Source of the DNA: Paenibacillus dendritiformis
Lineage (GTDB): Bacteria; Bacillota; Bacilli; Paenibacillales; Paenibacillaceae
Length of the DNA: 64,000 bases
Assembly (NCBI RefSeq): GCF_945605565.1
Contig: NZ_OX216966.1
Coordinates: 62,001-126,000 of the forward strand
Reading direction: 5' to 3'
Position numbers and translations under genes: made by a program. This document shows, piece after piece, positions 54,134-63,900 of the stretch; position 1 is the stretch's first letter; each line of letters starts with the position of its first letter. Below the pieces are notes generated by a model. That model worked only from the letters and a program-made list of their open reading frames with translations. It searched no databases and had not been told where the DNA came from.

Positions 54134-54397
54134 CTATTTTTGCCGCAAGGCATGGGTAACGAGACGCTTCGTAATTTCGCCGCCAACGGAACCTGCATCA
54201 CGGGAAGTCAGATGCCCCCAATCATCGCGGTGGGCCGCCGGTTGGGCGGGCATGCTGCCCAGTTCAGATGCAAATTCCGTATCCATCCCCAAGTACGCGC
54301 CTTGATGAGACACAGGCAAGCCGAATTCAGCAGCTATCTCATACTTCATTTGATAAAGTGCATTTTTACTGTCAGGAACCAGCTTTTTTCTCGCCAC
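54134..54397 (-). CDS. Alpha/beta-type small acid-soluble spore protein
   Basis: DNA-binding protein that protects spore chromosomes. 87 residues, longer than the usual 60-70. The conserved halves are present: ALYQMKYEIAAEFGL and GGEITKRLV with the GPR-protease-like site region in the first helix. Extra residues lie between the helices (about 30-68, with Met, Ala, His, Asp-rich composition). The GTG start follows GAAGGAGG. Made late in the forespore in relatives, but no sigma-G promoter could be pinpointed. Confidence 0.88.
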   Translation of the reverse strand: MARKKLVPDSKNALYQMKYEIAAEFGLPVSHQGAYLGMDTEFASELGSMPAQPAAHRDDWGHLTSRDAGSVGGEITKRLVTHALRQK

Positions 54398-54484
54398 GGA
54401 ATGATTCCTCCTTCAGGTATCGTTGTACCTATTATGCTCATGATGAGCTGAACCACCCGCAGGAAATGTTGTTCTGCTTGCCAA

Positions 54485-54510
54485 AAACCCCCTCTTATGA
54501 TGAGGGGGTT
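54485..54510 (-). terminator. Terminator of the 54529 gene
   Basis: AACCCCCTC / GAGGGGGTT stem, TTTTTGG tail. Confidence 0.9.
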
Positions 54511-54528
54511 AGTAAACGGAACAACCAA

Positions 54529-57102
54529 TTAATCTGCGGTTCGCGCGTTTTTGAGGTTATAGGCGCTACCGTAGCTGGCAAGCATGACTTTCTCGCCCTG
54601 GAATGAATCGTAGATGGAAACCTGATACCCTCCGTTTTGAATTCTCTCAAAGAGGGCATCTGAGAAGCTAGCTGTATAACTCAGGTTCTTCCCAACTTTT
54701 AATCCGCCGTCTTTATCGATTTCTATTTCCTTCTCAAATTTGCGGTTGCTTGCATCCGTAATCTCCACGATAACCTTGTGGCCGTATTCGCCCATATCGT
54801 ACTGCTCATCCTTCTTCAACTCATACTTAAAGTCAAATTGCATCGAGGAGTTGTTGATGGTTGCATAAAACTCAGAAATGGTTAACGTGTACGGGAAGAA
54901 GTCCAAATTATCGAAGTAGCGTTTAAGGGATGGTTGACCGATTTCCAAATTCATCGCTACCGCGTTAATATAACCGTCAGACTCTTCCTTCGGTGCCGTC
55001 AATTTGTTTTCTTTAATGCCTTCGCCCAACACAAGCTGCATATCTTTCGTGTTGACCGAGCTTGGCAATTTCGCCCAAGCGGTCACGATGTTTTTGCCTT
55101 CCGGACTGGTTGGACGATCAATCTGCACCATCGTCGCTTGATAATAACGCCCATCGGATGTTCGGTAGTAACCAACCATCTGCGACAGTGTGGCTTGGCG
55201 TCCTTCCTTGCTTTTCATTTCTAGATCTGTATATACGATATTATCCGAATTACCCTTGTATACTCTGGATTGACGGGCTAGAATCTCTGCCTTACGGCCT
55301 TCGGTTTCTAGCTTGTGATAAGTATTAAATTCCACGACTGGCAACTCTGGCAATTTTCCAATGTTCGTGAATTGAATTAACTGCGCCGTGTCGGTTTCCC
55401 CGATTTTTTCAAGCAATCCGATTTGCATCTGCGTAAAATCAAGATACGATGGCAGCTTGGTGACCACGTACACATTTATTTTTTCTTTTGGACCAATAAT
55501 AAGCGTACCATTGGAGCTGACGATTTGCGTTTTTCCGCTGCTCTCCGCCGCATCGATTTTGAATACTCCTTCCAGTGCAGGCAGTTGAATCGATTTTGAC
55601 TCTTTATTGCGGATTGTCATTTTAGCAGACACAATTTTCCCATCTGTCCACGGCAGTTGCTGAAGTGTATCAATCGTAATGCCCAAGTTTCCTTTACTAT
55701 GTTGAACATTATACTCAATACCGGTTTTATTTTGCATCGACAACAGCTCAGGAACATTATAAATCCCTTCTGGGTACTTAAATGTATTTGAAGCTGTTTC
55801 CTTTGCGTTATTTTCACCCGCATCCCCAGGACGGTTCATGTGAAGTTTGAGTTGATCCGAACCGTTTTCTGCGGAAATGGATACATTCAATGTAATTGGC
55901 CGTTTCTCCAATGGCTTCAACGTCAAGTTTTCCAACGATTTCGTTGGAATCGGAGTGGAGAAGCCTTTCGGGCCATGAAGTTCGAATTCATACTTTGGTA
56001 AGGTTACCGGTTTATTCGACATATTCTCGAACATAAATGTTAATGTAATATCGTTCTGGTTATAACTTTGATTTAACCAGCCTGTCGTGATTTTCGTATT
56101 CACTTTGGCATCATTAATGGTAATCACTTTATCTTTGTTGGCAGGCACACCTGAATTTGAGTCACTTGCTTTAGGAAGCGCAAACGTCCCAACAGCGAGA
56201 TTAATTTTCCCTGCCTCACCTTCTTTACCTGAGGCTTGTTCCTGAATGACTTGAAGTTCCAGCTTGTTTACATTTACGCTTTTAGGAATAGCCGTCATCA
56301 AGTTTAATGTCTTCTTTTCTCCAGGTTGAAGCTTATAGTCTTTGCTGGTGGCGTCTGGAACTAAAATATAGGTGCTGCCGTTCGTGGTCTTTACTGCATA
56401 TTTGTATGAAGTATTTTCCAAAGCCTTTACACCGGCATTCACTACATTAACAGCTACGTTCACATAATGGTACTCATCGGAAGGAAAAACATTAACACGA
56501 TCGACGCTTGTCTTGATTGGAATATCATTCATGCGAATCGTACGCGTTCCTCCAACAACGGTAGAAGTGGTGATTCCGCTTGGAATTTGGAACGAACCAA
56601 GACGATTTTCAAAATTAGATTTGCTGAAATCCCATTTAATAATGTCATAATTCAAATCATGGACAGTTAAATGTTTGGCCACTTTGGCAAAATATGTAAC
56701 GCTCAGCTGAGATTGAGCCGGAATGACCTTCTTATCTTTGTCTTCATCTGTCAAATTACTCGAATAAACGGTTCCGCTTTTGGTGCGGACCTTCGTCCAA
56801 TAATCAATAAGCGGAATGCTTCGCGCTTCATTGTTCGTATATGTCAATGTATAAGATAAAATGTTGCTTTCATCTTGGCGATACATGTTGACATTGGTTA
56901 ACTTTACGGAACTTTTGCTTGATAGCTTAATTGAACTCAACTTGTCCAACGTTTTCACAGCGGGGGTCTTGGTCGTCGTTTTCGCTTGACTTTGCTTGTC
57001 GGAGGCCTTTTGAGCTGCCTGCACTTCTGGGGACACGGTGGCAAATGTGCCTAGAGCTAAAGACAGCGAAAGTACGGCCGCTAACGTCTTTTTCTTATTC
57101 AA
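54529..57102 (-). CDS. Secreted protein of unknown function
   Basis: 857 residues with a signal peptide (LAAVLSLSLALGTFATVSPEVQA). No recognised enzyme motif. The chain is built of repeated beta-rich modules with recurring phrases such as LTYTNNEARSIPLIDYW, NVAVNVVNAGVKALENTSY, LTFMFENMSNKPVTLPKYEF and MTIRNKESKSIQLPALEG. These look like DUF4352-like or Ig-like beta sandwiches in tandem. No SLH domain or cell-wall sorting motif is seen. The TTG start at 57102 follows AGGAGG. Encoded next to the main S-layer protein gene, so it could be part of the surface layer. Confidence 0.85.
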   Translation of the reverse strand: MNKKKTLAAVLSLSLALGTFATVSPEVQAAQKASDKQSQAKTTTKTPAVKTLDKLSSIKLSSKSSVKLTNVNMYRQDESNILSYTLTYTNNEARSIPLIDYWTKVRTKSGTVYSSNLTDEDKDKKVIPAQSQLSVTYFAKVAKHLTVHDLNYDIIKWDFSKSNFENRLGSFQIPSGITTSTVVGGTRTIRMNDIPIKTSVDRVNVFPSDEYHYVNVAVNVVNAGVKALENTSYKYAVKTTNGSTYILVPDATSKDYKLQPGEKKTLNLMTAIPKSVNVNKLELQVIQEQASGKEGEAGKINLAVGTFALPKASDSNSGVPANKDKVITINDAKVNTKITTGWLNQSYNQNDITLTFMFENMSNKPVTLPKYEFELHGPKGFSTPIPTKSLENLTLKPLEKRPITLNVSISAENGSDQLKLHMNRPGDAGENNAKETASNTFKYPEGIYNVPELLSMQNKTGIEYNVQHSKGNLGITIDTLQQLPWTDGKIVSAKMTIRNKESKSIQLPALEGVFKIDAAESSGKTQIVSSNGTLIIGPKEKINVYVVTKLPSYLDFTQMQIGLLEKIGETDTAQLIQFTNIGKLPELPVVEFNTYHKLETEGRKAEILARQSRVYKGNSDNIVYTDLEMKSKEGRQATLSQMVGYYRTSDGRYYQATMVQIDRPTSPEGKNIVTAWAKLPSSVNTKDMQLVLGEGIKENKLTAPKEESDGYINAVAMNLEIGQPSLKRYFDNLDFFPYTLTISEFYATINNSSMQFDFKYELKKDEQYDMGEYGHKVIVEITDASNRKFEKEIEIDKDGGLKVGKNLSYTASFSDALFERIQNGGYQVSIYDSFQGEKVMLASYGSAYNLKNARTAD

Positions 57103-57144
57103 TCTGCTTCCTCCTATATCGAAAAATTTCCTCTACATAGTATA

Positions 57145-57200
57145 ACGCTAGGAGGAAGTGGAAAGTTTCGCTTTTGATACGATTTACTGGGTTACATTGT
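57145..57200 (-). repeat. Possible degenerate half-copy of the palindromic repeat
   Basis: The minus strand has ATCAAAAGCG, then ACTTTCCACTTCCTCC, resembling the right end of copy B on its minus strand (GATCAAAAGCG, CTTTTTGAACTTCCTC). Only one end is present. Confidence 0.35.
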
Positions 57201-57212
57201 TGTAAGTTTTAT

Positions 57213-57244
57213 AAAAAAAGAAAGCCCCGAAGGGCTTTCTTTAG
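57213..57244 (-). terminator. Terminator of the S-layer gene
   Basis: AAAGCCC TTCG GGGCTTT with a UUCG tetraloop and a T-rich tail, at the stop of the S-layer gene. Strong. Confidence 0.93.
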
Positions 57245-57251
57245 CCTACAA

Positions 57252-60236
57252 TTATTCAGCTGGAGTAAATGTTGTTGGAGCTGTGAAACCCTTCAAAGCA
57301 AGGCCTTTATACGTGAAGTATTCAAGAACTTTGTTAGTCTCATCGCTCATGGAAAGAACTACAACATCACCTTTTTCAAGCTTCCCATTGTTTTTCAATG
57401 TGAACTTAACTTGCAAGTAGGTGCTGCCATCACGATTGACAGAGTTTGCAGAAACCAAATCTACTGTTTTTTCTGTGTTATTAACTGTTACAGTAAATGG
57501 TGCAGTAGCTTGTTGAACAGAATATTTATTATTAAGTTCAATGTCAGCATTTGCACGAACCTCTGCTGTATAAACTGCATCTGTAACAGAAACCGTCATA
57601 GAACCGATGTTCACTTCAGGTCTTACTTCAGTGTTAGTGATGTCATACTTACCATCTTGAATGCGTACATCCAAAACATCCGAAGTTCTAGCACCTTCAG
57701 CGACATGCAATTTTGCGTCGACAAGGGCAGATGGCAGCATATATCCGGAACCTTCGAATTTCAATGTAAGCAAAGTGCCACCATTGCTCAATTCATAGTT
57801 GTTAGGAACATATTTACCTTTGCCGTCAACTGAAACCCAGAAATCATCCAAGTTTACATAGTTAAGTTTGCCGTTGAATTCAACAGTTACTTCCTCACGA
57901 GATACTGCTTTAATTGTTCCAAGAGAAATCTTATCGGAGAACTTCTCTTTTGTAGTACCTTTATATTCCAATGTGTAAGGGTTGTTTGGCACATCGCCTT
58001 TCACATAGTCCCCATTGGAGTCTTTAACTTGGGATACAGTCAAAGTATTTGTTTCATCTTTACCCTTATTGAAACCAAGCTTACCGCTCTTAGCTGTGAT
58101 GCGAACAGTATCACCATTTACCATAGCAATTTTATGGTCAGTAATAGCCTGGCCATTGAGGAGATATTTCTCCTTAGCTAATACGCTGCCTTCACCATCT
58201 GTTTTCATTGTGCTCTTGAATTGAACATACAGAGATTCTTCCGAACCGCTTTCTGTGAACCAAGCACGAACGATACCAGACTTAGCCGTTTGTTTAGCTG
58301 TAAATGTTTGGGACCATGGCGCCATTGTATTTTGCAATGCAGCATTATCGCGAACGCCTGCTACTTCCAAAATGTAGTCTGTTTCATTCGACAATTTTGC
58401 GTTCAACTCGATTGTCACTTTGTTATTATCAGAGTTGTAAGATGGTTTTGCATATGGATGTCCATCTGGATCTACACCAGAGAAGTTTTTCAAGACTTTA
58501 CCGTCTCTGTCTTTCAAAGTGTAGTTTCTGCTGTTTTCTGCAGATTCTTTATCCAGTTTTTTGTTGAATTCGATAACCAATTGATGGTTGTTCAACTTTC
58601 CAACTTCTTTTACTTCCAGCTTCACAACTTCAGGACGAGTTGTATCCAGTGTAGGGTTTACTTTGATCTCACGATCAGCTTTGTTGCCACTGTAGTCAGT
58701 TACCCCTTTAACATAGATAGTGTTGTCCCCGTTGTACATTTGGTTGGTGAAGGTTACCTTCACTTTGTTATCCTTGTAAGTGATTTTACCTGTGTTACCG
58801 GATACGTTATGATATACTTTCTCGATCGATTTAACTGTTTCGTTAAATTCAATCTCCAGCTCTTTCAAATCATTAGTTTTTGCAGACACGATTTCAGGAG
58901 CTGTCGTATCTTCGGCGATTGTAAATTCTTTATCAACTGGAATGCTCTTCAGACCAGAGAAGTCAGAAATATTGCTAATATTCACTTTGTGTTCGCCAAC
59001 AGACAATTCTTTATTCACAATTACTACATTAGGATACATGTAGTCAACATTCCCAGCTACCATTACGCCATCAACTTTGTAGTTGCTGGATGCAACTGCA
59101 TCGCCGCGTTTTACAGGCTCGGAGAATACAATTTTGAATGCTTTTGTACCCAAACCTACTACTTCTTTAATTTCTGGCGTTTTCACGTCTACTGGAGTGA
59201 ACTTTTTCGTTTCGTTGAACGTCTTGGAACCGTCTTCGTTACGTACGTTCTTGACTTTCAGCTCTGTTTCTTTTTGGTTTTCCATGACAGAACCGTTTTC
59301 TTCAAGCAAGATTGTAACGGAACGTTTGTCGGACGACAAAGTCACGCTCTCAATATTCATGTCTTTTACTTCATAGTTGTTTTTGTTTTCAGCTGTTTTT
59401 TGCTCAACAGTGCCGTCAAACGCAACAACTACTTCTTTCAGGTTCTCAGCTGTAACGGACTCGATTTTTTGAGCCGAAGTTACAACATAAGTAACCTTCG
59501 TAGTGTACTCTTTGCCTTTGTATTCGAACTTGATTTCAGTTTCTACATTGGCTTTCAGAGCGTCTTCTGCTTTCAGTTCGACTTTAACTACTTCCTTGTC
59601 GGACATAGTTACTTCAACATTTCTTGCGTCGATAACTTTAGCGGACTCAACTTTAGGTCCTTTCGAAGCTTCGTCAGCAGCGTAAACTGCTTCTACGAGT
59701 TGACCGCGAGTTGCGTTCGCTTTAGGATTTGCATCCTTGGAGAACAGGCCTGCGTCAACTGCAGCTTGGAAGTATTTCTTAGCCCAGTCAGAAGCGTTGT
59801 TTTCTGCGTTTTCTGGGATCTCGAAGTTGTATCCAAGAACGAGAACTTTAGCAGCTTCTTGAACGGTGATGTTGTCGTTCGTACCGAACAGTTTCTTAGT
59901 CGCGTTTGTGCCTTGCATCAAACCTTCTGCAGTAACTGCTTCGATGTATTTAGCTGCCCAGTGGTTAGGACCGTAGTTTTTGTCCTTGTAGGTGTAGACG
60001 CCTTCTACTTCTTTCAAACCGAGAGCTTTAACAATTACTCTCGCGAACTCAGCGCGAGTCGTGTTTTGCTCCAGTTTTGCATCGTCAGTTCCTGGGAATC
60101 CGGCAAATATGCCAGCTTCTTTCAATACGTTGAATTTTTCTTGTGTCGTCTTAGCTGCTTCGGCACCGAAAGCTACGTTAGCGAACATGGAGAACGCCAT
60201 AGCTACGGAAAGCAGCAGCGCCAATCTTTTCTTCAT
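57252..60236 (-). CDS. Major S-layer protein candidate
   Basis: About 994 residues. The signal peptide (RLALLLSVAMAFSMFANVAFG) is followed by three SLH domains (starting at about residue 35: FNVLKEAGIFAGFPGTD, HWAAKYIEAVTAEGLM, WAKKYFQAAVDAGLF) and then several Ig-like/SwmB-type repeats (VTLSSDKRSVTILLEEN, IVFSEPVKRGDAVASSNYKV, EIEFNETVKSIEKVY). The SLH domains are at the N-terminus, unlike the C-terminal SLH set of its neighbours. The high Lys/Asn content and low use of rare codons fit a highly expressed surface protein. The ATG at 60236 follows GAGGAGGAG and AAAAAGG; frames starting further upstream lack support. Confidence 0.9.
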   Translation of the reverse strand: MKKRLALLLSVAMAFSMFANVAFGAEAAKTTQEKFNVLKEAGIFAGFPGTDDAKLEQNTTRAEFARVIVKALGLKEVEGVYTYKDKNYGPNHWAAKYIEAVTAEGLMQGTNATKKLFGTNDNITVQEAAKVLVLGYNFEIPENAENNASDWAKKYFQAAVDAGLFSKDANPKANATRGQLVEAVYAADEASKGPKVESAKVIDARNVEVTMSDKEVVKVELKAEDALKANVETEIKFEYKGKEYTTKVTYVVTSAQKIESVTAENLKEVVVAFDGTVEQKTAENKNNYEVKDMNIESVTLSSDKRSVTILLEENGSVMENQKETELKVKNVRNEDGSKTFNETKKFTPVDVKTPEIKEVVGLGTKAFKIVFSEPVKRGDAVASSNYKVDGVMVAGNVDYMYPNVVIVNKELSVGEHKVNISNISDFSGLKSIPVDKEFTIAEDTTAPEIVSAKTNDLKELEIEFNETVKSIEKVYHNVSGNTGKITYKDNKVKVTFTNQMYNGDNTIYVKGVTDYSGNKADREIKVNPTLDTTRPEVVKLEVKEVGKLNNHQLVIEFNKKLDKESAENSRNYTLKDRDGKVLKNFSGVDPDGHPYAKPSYNSDNNKVTIELNAKLSNETDYILEVAGVRDNAALQNTMAPWSQTFTAKQTAKSGIVRAWFTESGSEESLYVQFKSTMKTDGEGSVLAKEKYLLNGQAITDHKIAMVNGDTVRITAKSGKLGFNKGKDETNTLTVSQVKDSNGDYVKGDVPNNPYTLEYKGTTKEKFSDKISLGTIKAVSREEVTVEFNGKLNYVNLDDFWVSVDGKGKYVPNNYELSNGGTLLTLKFEGSGYMLPSALVDAKLHVAEGARTSDVLDVRIQDGKYDITNTEVRPEVNIGSMTVSVTDAVYTAEVRANADIELNNKYSVQQATAPFTVTVNNTEKTVDLVSANSVNRDGSTYLQVKFTLKNNGKLEKGDVVVLSMSDETNKVLEYFTYKGLALKGFTAPTTFTPAE

Positions 60237-60441
60237 AACCTTTTTGTCTCCTCCTCTAAATTGCTTCGTTTGTTGAGAATCTTGCTTAGAAGATTGATAG
60301 CTCATTTCCCTCATTCGCCGATTCACCCCCTTCCCAGAGTAAGAGCGAATTGTATTCAAAAAATAAGTCTGCAACATGGGACATGCCACAGAAACTAGTA
60401 AACAAATGAGAATAAATAGAAATGCTCATACTACTCTAGAC

Positions 60442-60470
60442 ATTATACAATGACAAACGACTAGCGTAAA
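60442..60470 (-). promoter_or_regulatory. S-layer gene promoter
   Basis: TTTACG (60470-60465), 17 nt, TATAAT (60447-60442). It predicts a leader of about 200 nt before the ATG at 60236, consistent with the long leaders of S-layer mRNAs. Confidence 0.6.
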
Positions 60471-60479
60471 GCATATTTT

Positions 60480-60909
60480 TGAGAAATACAGGGAATACTA
60501 ATGAATTTATCCCTTTGTTTTTAAACTTCATGTATATAAACGCGCGTTGCTCGAAAAAGTTGCGGCTTCTAAAAAAAAATCTCAAGCTTTTTCGAACGCT
60601 TCATGAAGTCTTCAAAAATACTGCTTGTCTGCCATGCATAGAGCATGGCTCTGCCCCACAATCCGCCGAGTACCTGTATGTACGAAGTTATGTAAGCAAG
60701 AACCATTCGTTGTCACAAGTGACAGTATAGCGCGAATCATTTCATTCGTCACGGGCTAATGTTTACCAACGAGTGTAAGTTCACCCATGAACAACAATTT
60801 CGCACAGCCTCTCACAGAACTGGGGACAATTGCAGATGAAGAAGAGCCGAAGCGCAGTTCGGCTCTTCTCTTCATTACCCGTTGCGGGAACGGGTCAAAC
60901 ATCATCTGC
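60480..60909. other. Gene-free stretch between two SLH genes
   Basis: Contains an imperfect inverted repeat (about 60543-60601; GCTCGAAAAAG and CTTTTTCGAAC arms), a small CCATGC/GCATGG palindrome near 60632-60648, and the terminator of the right-hand gene. No gene seen. Confidence 0.5.
60842..60867 (-). terminator. Terminator of the right-end SLH gene
   Basis: AAGAGCCGAA / TTCGGCTCTT stem, 6-nt loop, CTTCATC tail; about 45 nt after the stop. Confidence 0.7.
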
Positions 60910-63900
60910 TTATTTCACCTTGCCCAAAATGCGTTCTCCCATGACCGCCGCGTCAGCTCTCGTGAGGTTCGACTTCGGATCAAAGCGGTACGTCGGCTTC
61001 TTCTGGCCTTCCTCCGTCTGGTTCGGAATGCCGTTGATAATGCCGGCCTTCGTCACGGCGAGAATAGGGCTTATGCTGTAGTGATCGATCAGATTCGCAT
61101 CGGTAAATGTCTTCTGCAATTTGGCAATATCCTTATCCGGATCGCCAATCTTCAGGTTCAAAGCCCGTGAAATCATCACAGCTGCTTCTTGACGCGTCAG
61201 CTCGCCGTTCGGCATGAACAGACGCGGAGCGAGACCGCGGACGATCCCTTTGCGGGCAGCCGTCTCAATGTAGCGGTAATCCCACAGCAGGTCCGGAACC
61301 TCATAGTTGACCACATCATCGAAGGTCAAGTTGTCCGGATCGTAATCCAGCGGAATATTCAGCATCTTAACGAGCATCGTTGCCATTTCGCCGCGCGTAA
61401 TATTGTCATATACCCCGAACTCATTCAGGTTCTTCGCCTTCATGAAGCCGCGGGACATCATCAGCTCCAGGCTCTTGCGGGCATATTTATGCGAAATAAT
61501 ATCGTCATAGCTGTAGCGGACCGCGAAGACGCCATAGTAACCGAAGCCGTCGAACGGCGCCGTAATGGTCTTTTTCTTCGTATCCAGCTTGCCGCCGAGA
61601 TTTTCCCAAGACTTGTTCGTGTTGTTCCAACGCCATACGCCGACATTGCGCGCATGCTCGTTCACGATATTCGGATCATACTTAATCGTAATCGTGCCGC
61701 GTTGGGTCGGCTCCAGCCACATCCGATCGCCGCGTTCGTAGAACTTCTTCGCCTCATCATAAGGATGCGACGGGCTGACCAGCTTATAATCCTGATTCAG
61801 AACGCTGTCTTCTGCGCTGAAATATCCCGCGTCAATCCAATAAAGACTGGAACCGAGTCCGAAATGCGCTTTAGGCAGCAGCACGCTGCGCGCAAATTCA
61901 TCCGGATCGATCCGCCGGAGTTGGCCGTCCAGGAATTCATCGCTTCCGCCGGTTACCGGCTTGCGCACGCCAACCTGGTTCTCGCGCGTAATCGTCCGCC
62001 CGTCATCCGGATCGGCGATGCCGAACAACAGATTCTGCTTGTCGAACAGCTGGATTTCCTTCGGCGTCTGGCCCGGACGCGGATTCATGTCGCGCAGCAT
62101 CGTGCCTTTCGGCAGCTGCACAACCAGATTGCCGCCGAAGGTGGACAGCTTGCCGTTCTTGCCGATCGTCGTCTTATACTGTGCGCCCGGCAGCGCGGCA
62201 TCCGCATAGTTGACTTCGAAGGTGCCGTTAATCTTCTGCTTGCCCTGCATAACGGTAAATTTGATCTTATTCAGACCCTTTTTGAGCGTAATCTCGCCCC
62301 GGAAAATATCCTGCTCGCCCTTCACCAGCTCCTGCTTGCCGATAAGCACTTTATCCGCGCCTTCCGCACGAATACTTACCATTAAGAAGTTCTGGTTCAC
62401 GACACTCTCATCCGGCAGCTTTGGAGACAGGATCTCGAACGTATTCTGTTCGCGCGTAATCTCCAGTGTCTGACGGGCTGTCGTAACCCCTTTACGCACT
62501 TCGACGGTCACGTTCTTCTTGCCGGATGTCGGGAACTCCAGGCTGTGCAGCAAGAACAAGTGGGACCCTGTCGTCGTATTCTGTTCCTTGAACAGAATCG
62601 CCGGATTCGTATTCGGACTGCCGTTAGCGAAGTCGCCCTCGTTCAACGTCGTAATCAGCTTGCCATCAATATACACATTCATCGAGTCCGCGTTCTGGAT
62701 TTCCATCCATACGTCAGTCGAACGCTCCTTCGTGACATACTCATAATCTTTAATCAGCTTAAATTTCTGCTCCGTATCTTCCTTGTTCGGATTGGTCGGA
62801 TCCTGAGCCACCGGGACCGGATACATCTTCACAATCGCCGGTACATCCTTCGAAAAGAAGAAAACGGTAATCGTATAGCTGATCGGAACCCCGTTCGCTA
62901 CCCCGTCGAACGTGATCTTGTTGGGTCCTGGAACCAATTGATCCAGGGAGTGAATGAATTTTCCCGTAGCGTCTACGTTTGTAAGATCCTCTTTTTTGCC
63001 ATTAAAAGTGATGGTAAGCTTTTTCAATTCATCTTGGTTATGCAGATTGAAATTGATAAGCTGTCCTTGAATATCAGGCAGCCCATTGGCCATATCGAAA
63101 GTCTTGCCGTCATGGACGTTCGTCAACTTAATATATGGGCCGGGCGAATAATTCAGCTTAACCTCAAAGACTTCCCCGCCGACCTCGATTTTCAGCGTTT
63201 GATCCCCGGCCGGCATCGCATCGATCCGGATCACCGGTTCGCCGTTGACCGTTCTCAAGCTCGAATTGCTTTGGAACTCGGTGCTCCCGACCTGCTTGCC
63301 GTTTTGCCAATCGGTAACCGCAATCGACTGACCTGAAAAATTATTCACGTCCAGCTTCAGATAAAGCGGCAGCTCGAAGACGGTGCTGTTCTGCGCGAAC
63401 GTCGCCTCCGCGCCGAACGATACCGAGCTTCCGCTCTCCTGCGGATTGAACAACTGCTTCACGCCCAGGATCTCAGCCGCATTCGCGTCTCTGACCGTGA
63501 AATGATTATAGAAGACATTCGTTTTGCCGTCGAAGGCGACCTTCAAGTTCAATTTATACTTCCCGGTTGAAGACGGAGAAGCTGAAGCCGTTGTCTCATA
63601 CTCATAAATGATATAAGTCGAGCCTTCTTCCTTCTTCGTCACGTTCGTGATGCCGGTCTCATTGAAAATCTCGGAGCCGTCACTTTCCTTCGTGATGACC
63701 ACATCAACGGTAGGCGGCGCAGGCGTGTTATTCTGCTGCGACTTCGGCACGATGAACTTTCCTTTAACCGTGCCGCTTACCGGAGAGGACACATAGTGGT
63801 TCGCCGTCGCGTCAATTGCGCTGGCGCCGATGAAGGTGTCATAGCCGGTAAGTACGCCATTGAACGAGATAACATGGCGCGTAATCGTATACGTCAGGTT

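Noticed and set aside
58221..60398. 725-codon plus-strand frame opposite the S-layer gene
   Set aside because: Phe/Cys/Ser-rich composition with no ribosome site; produced by the codon bias of the highly expressed S-layer gene.
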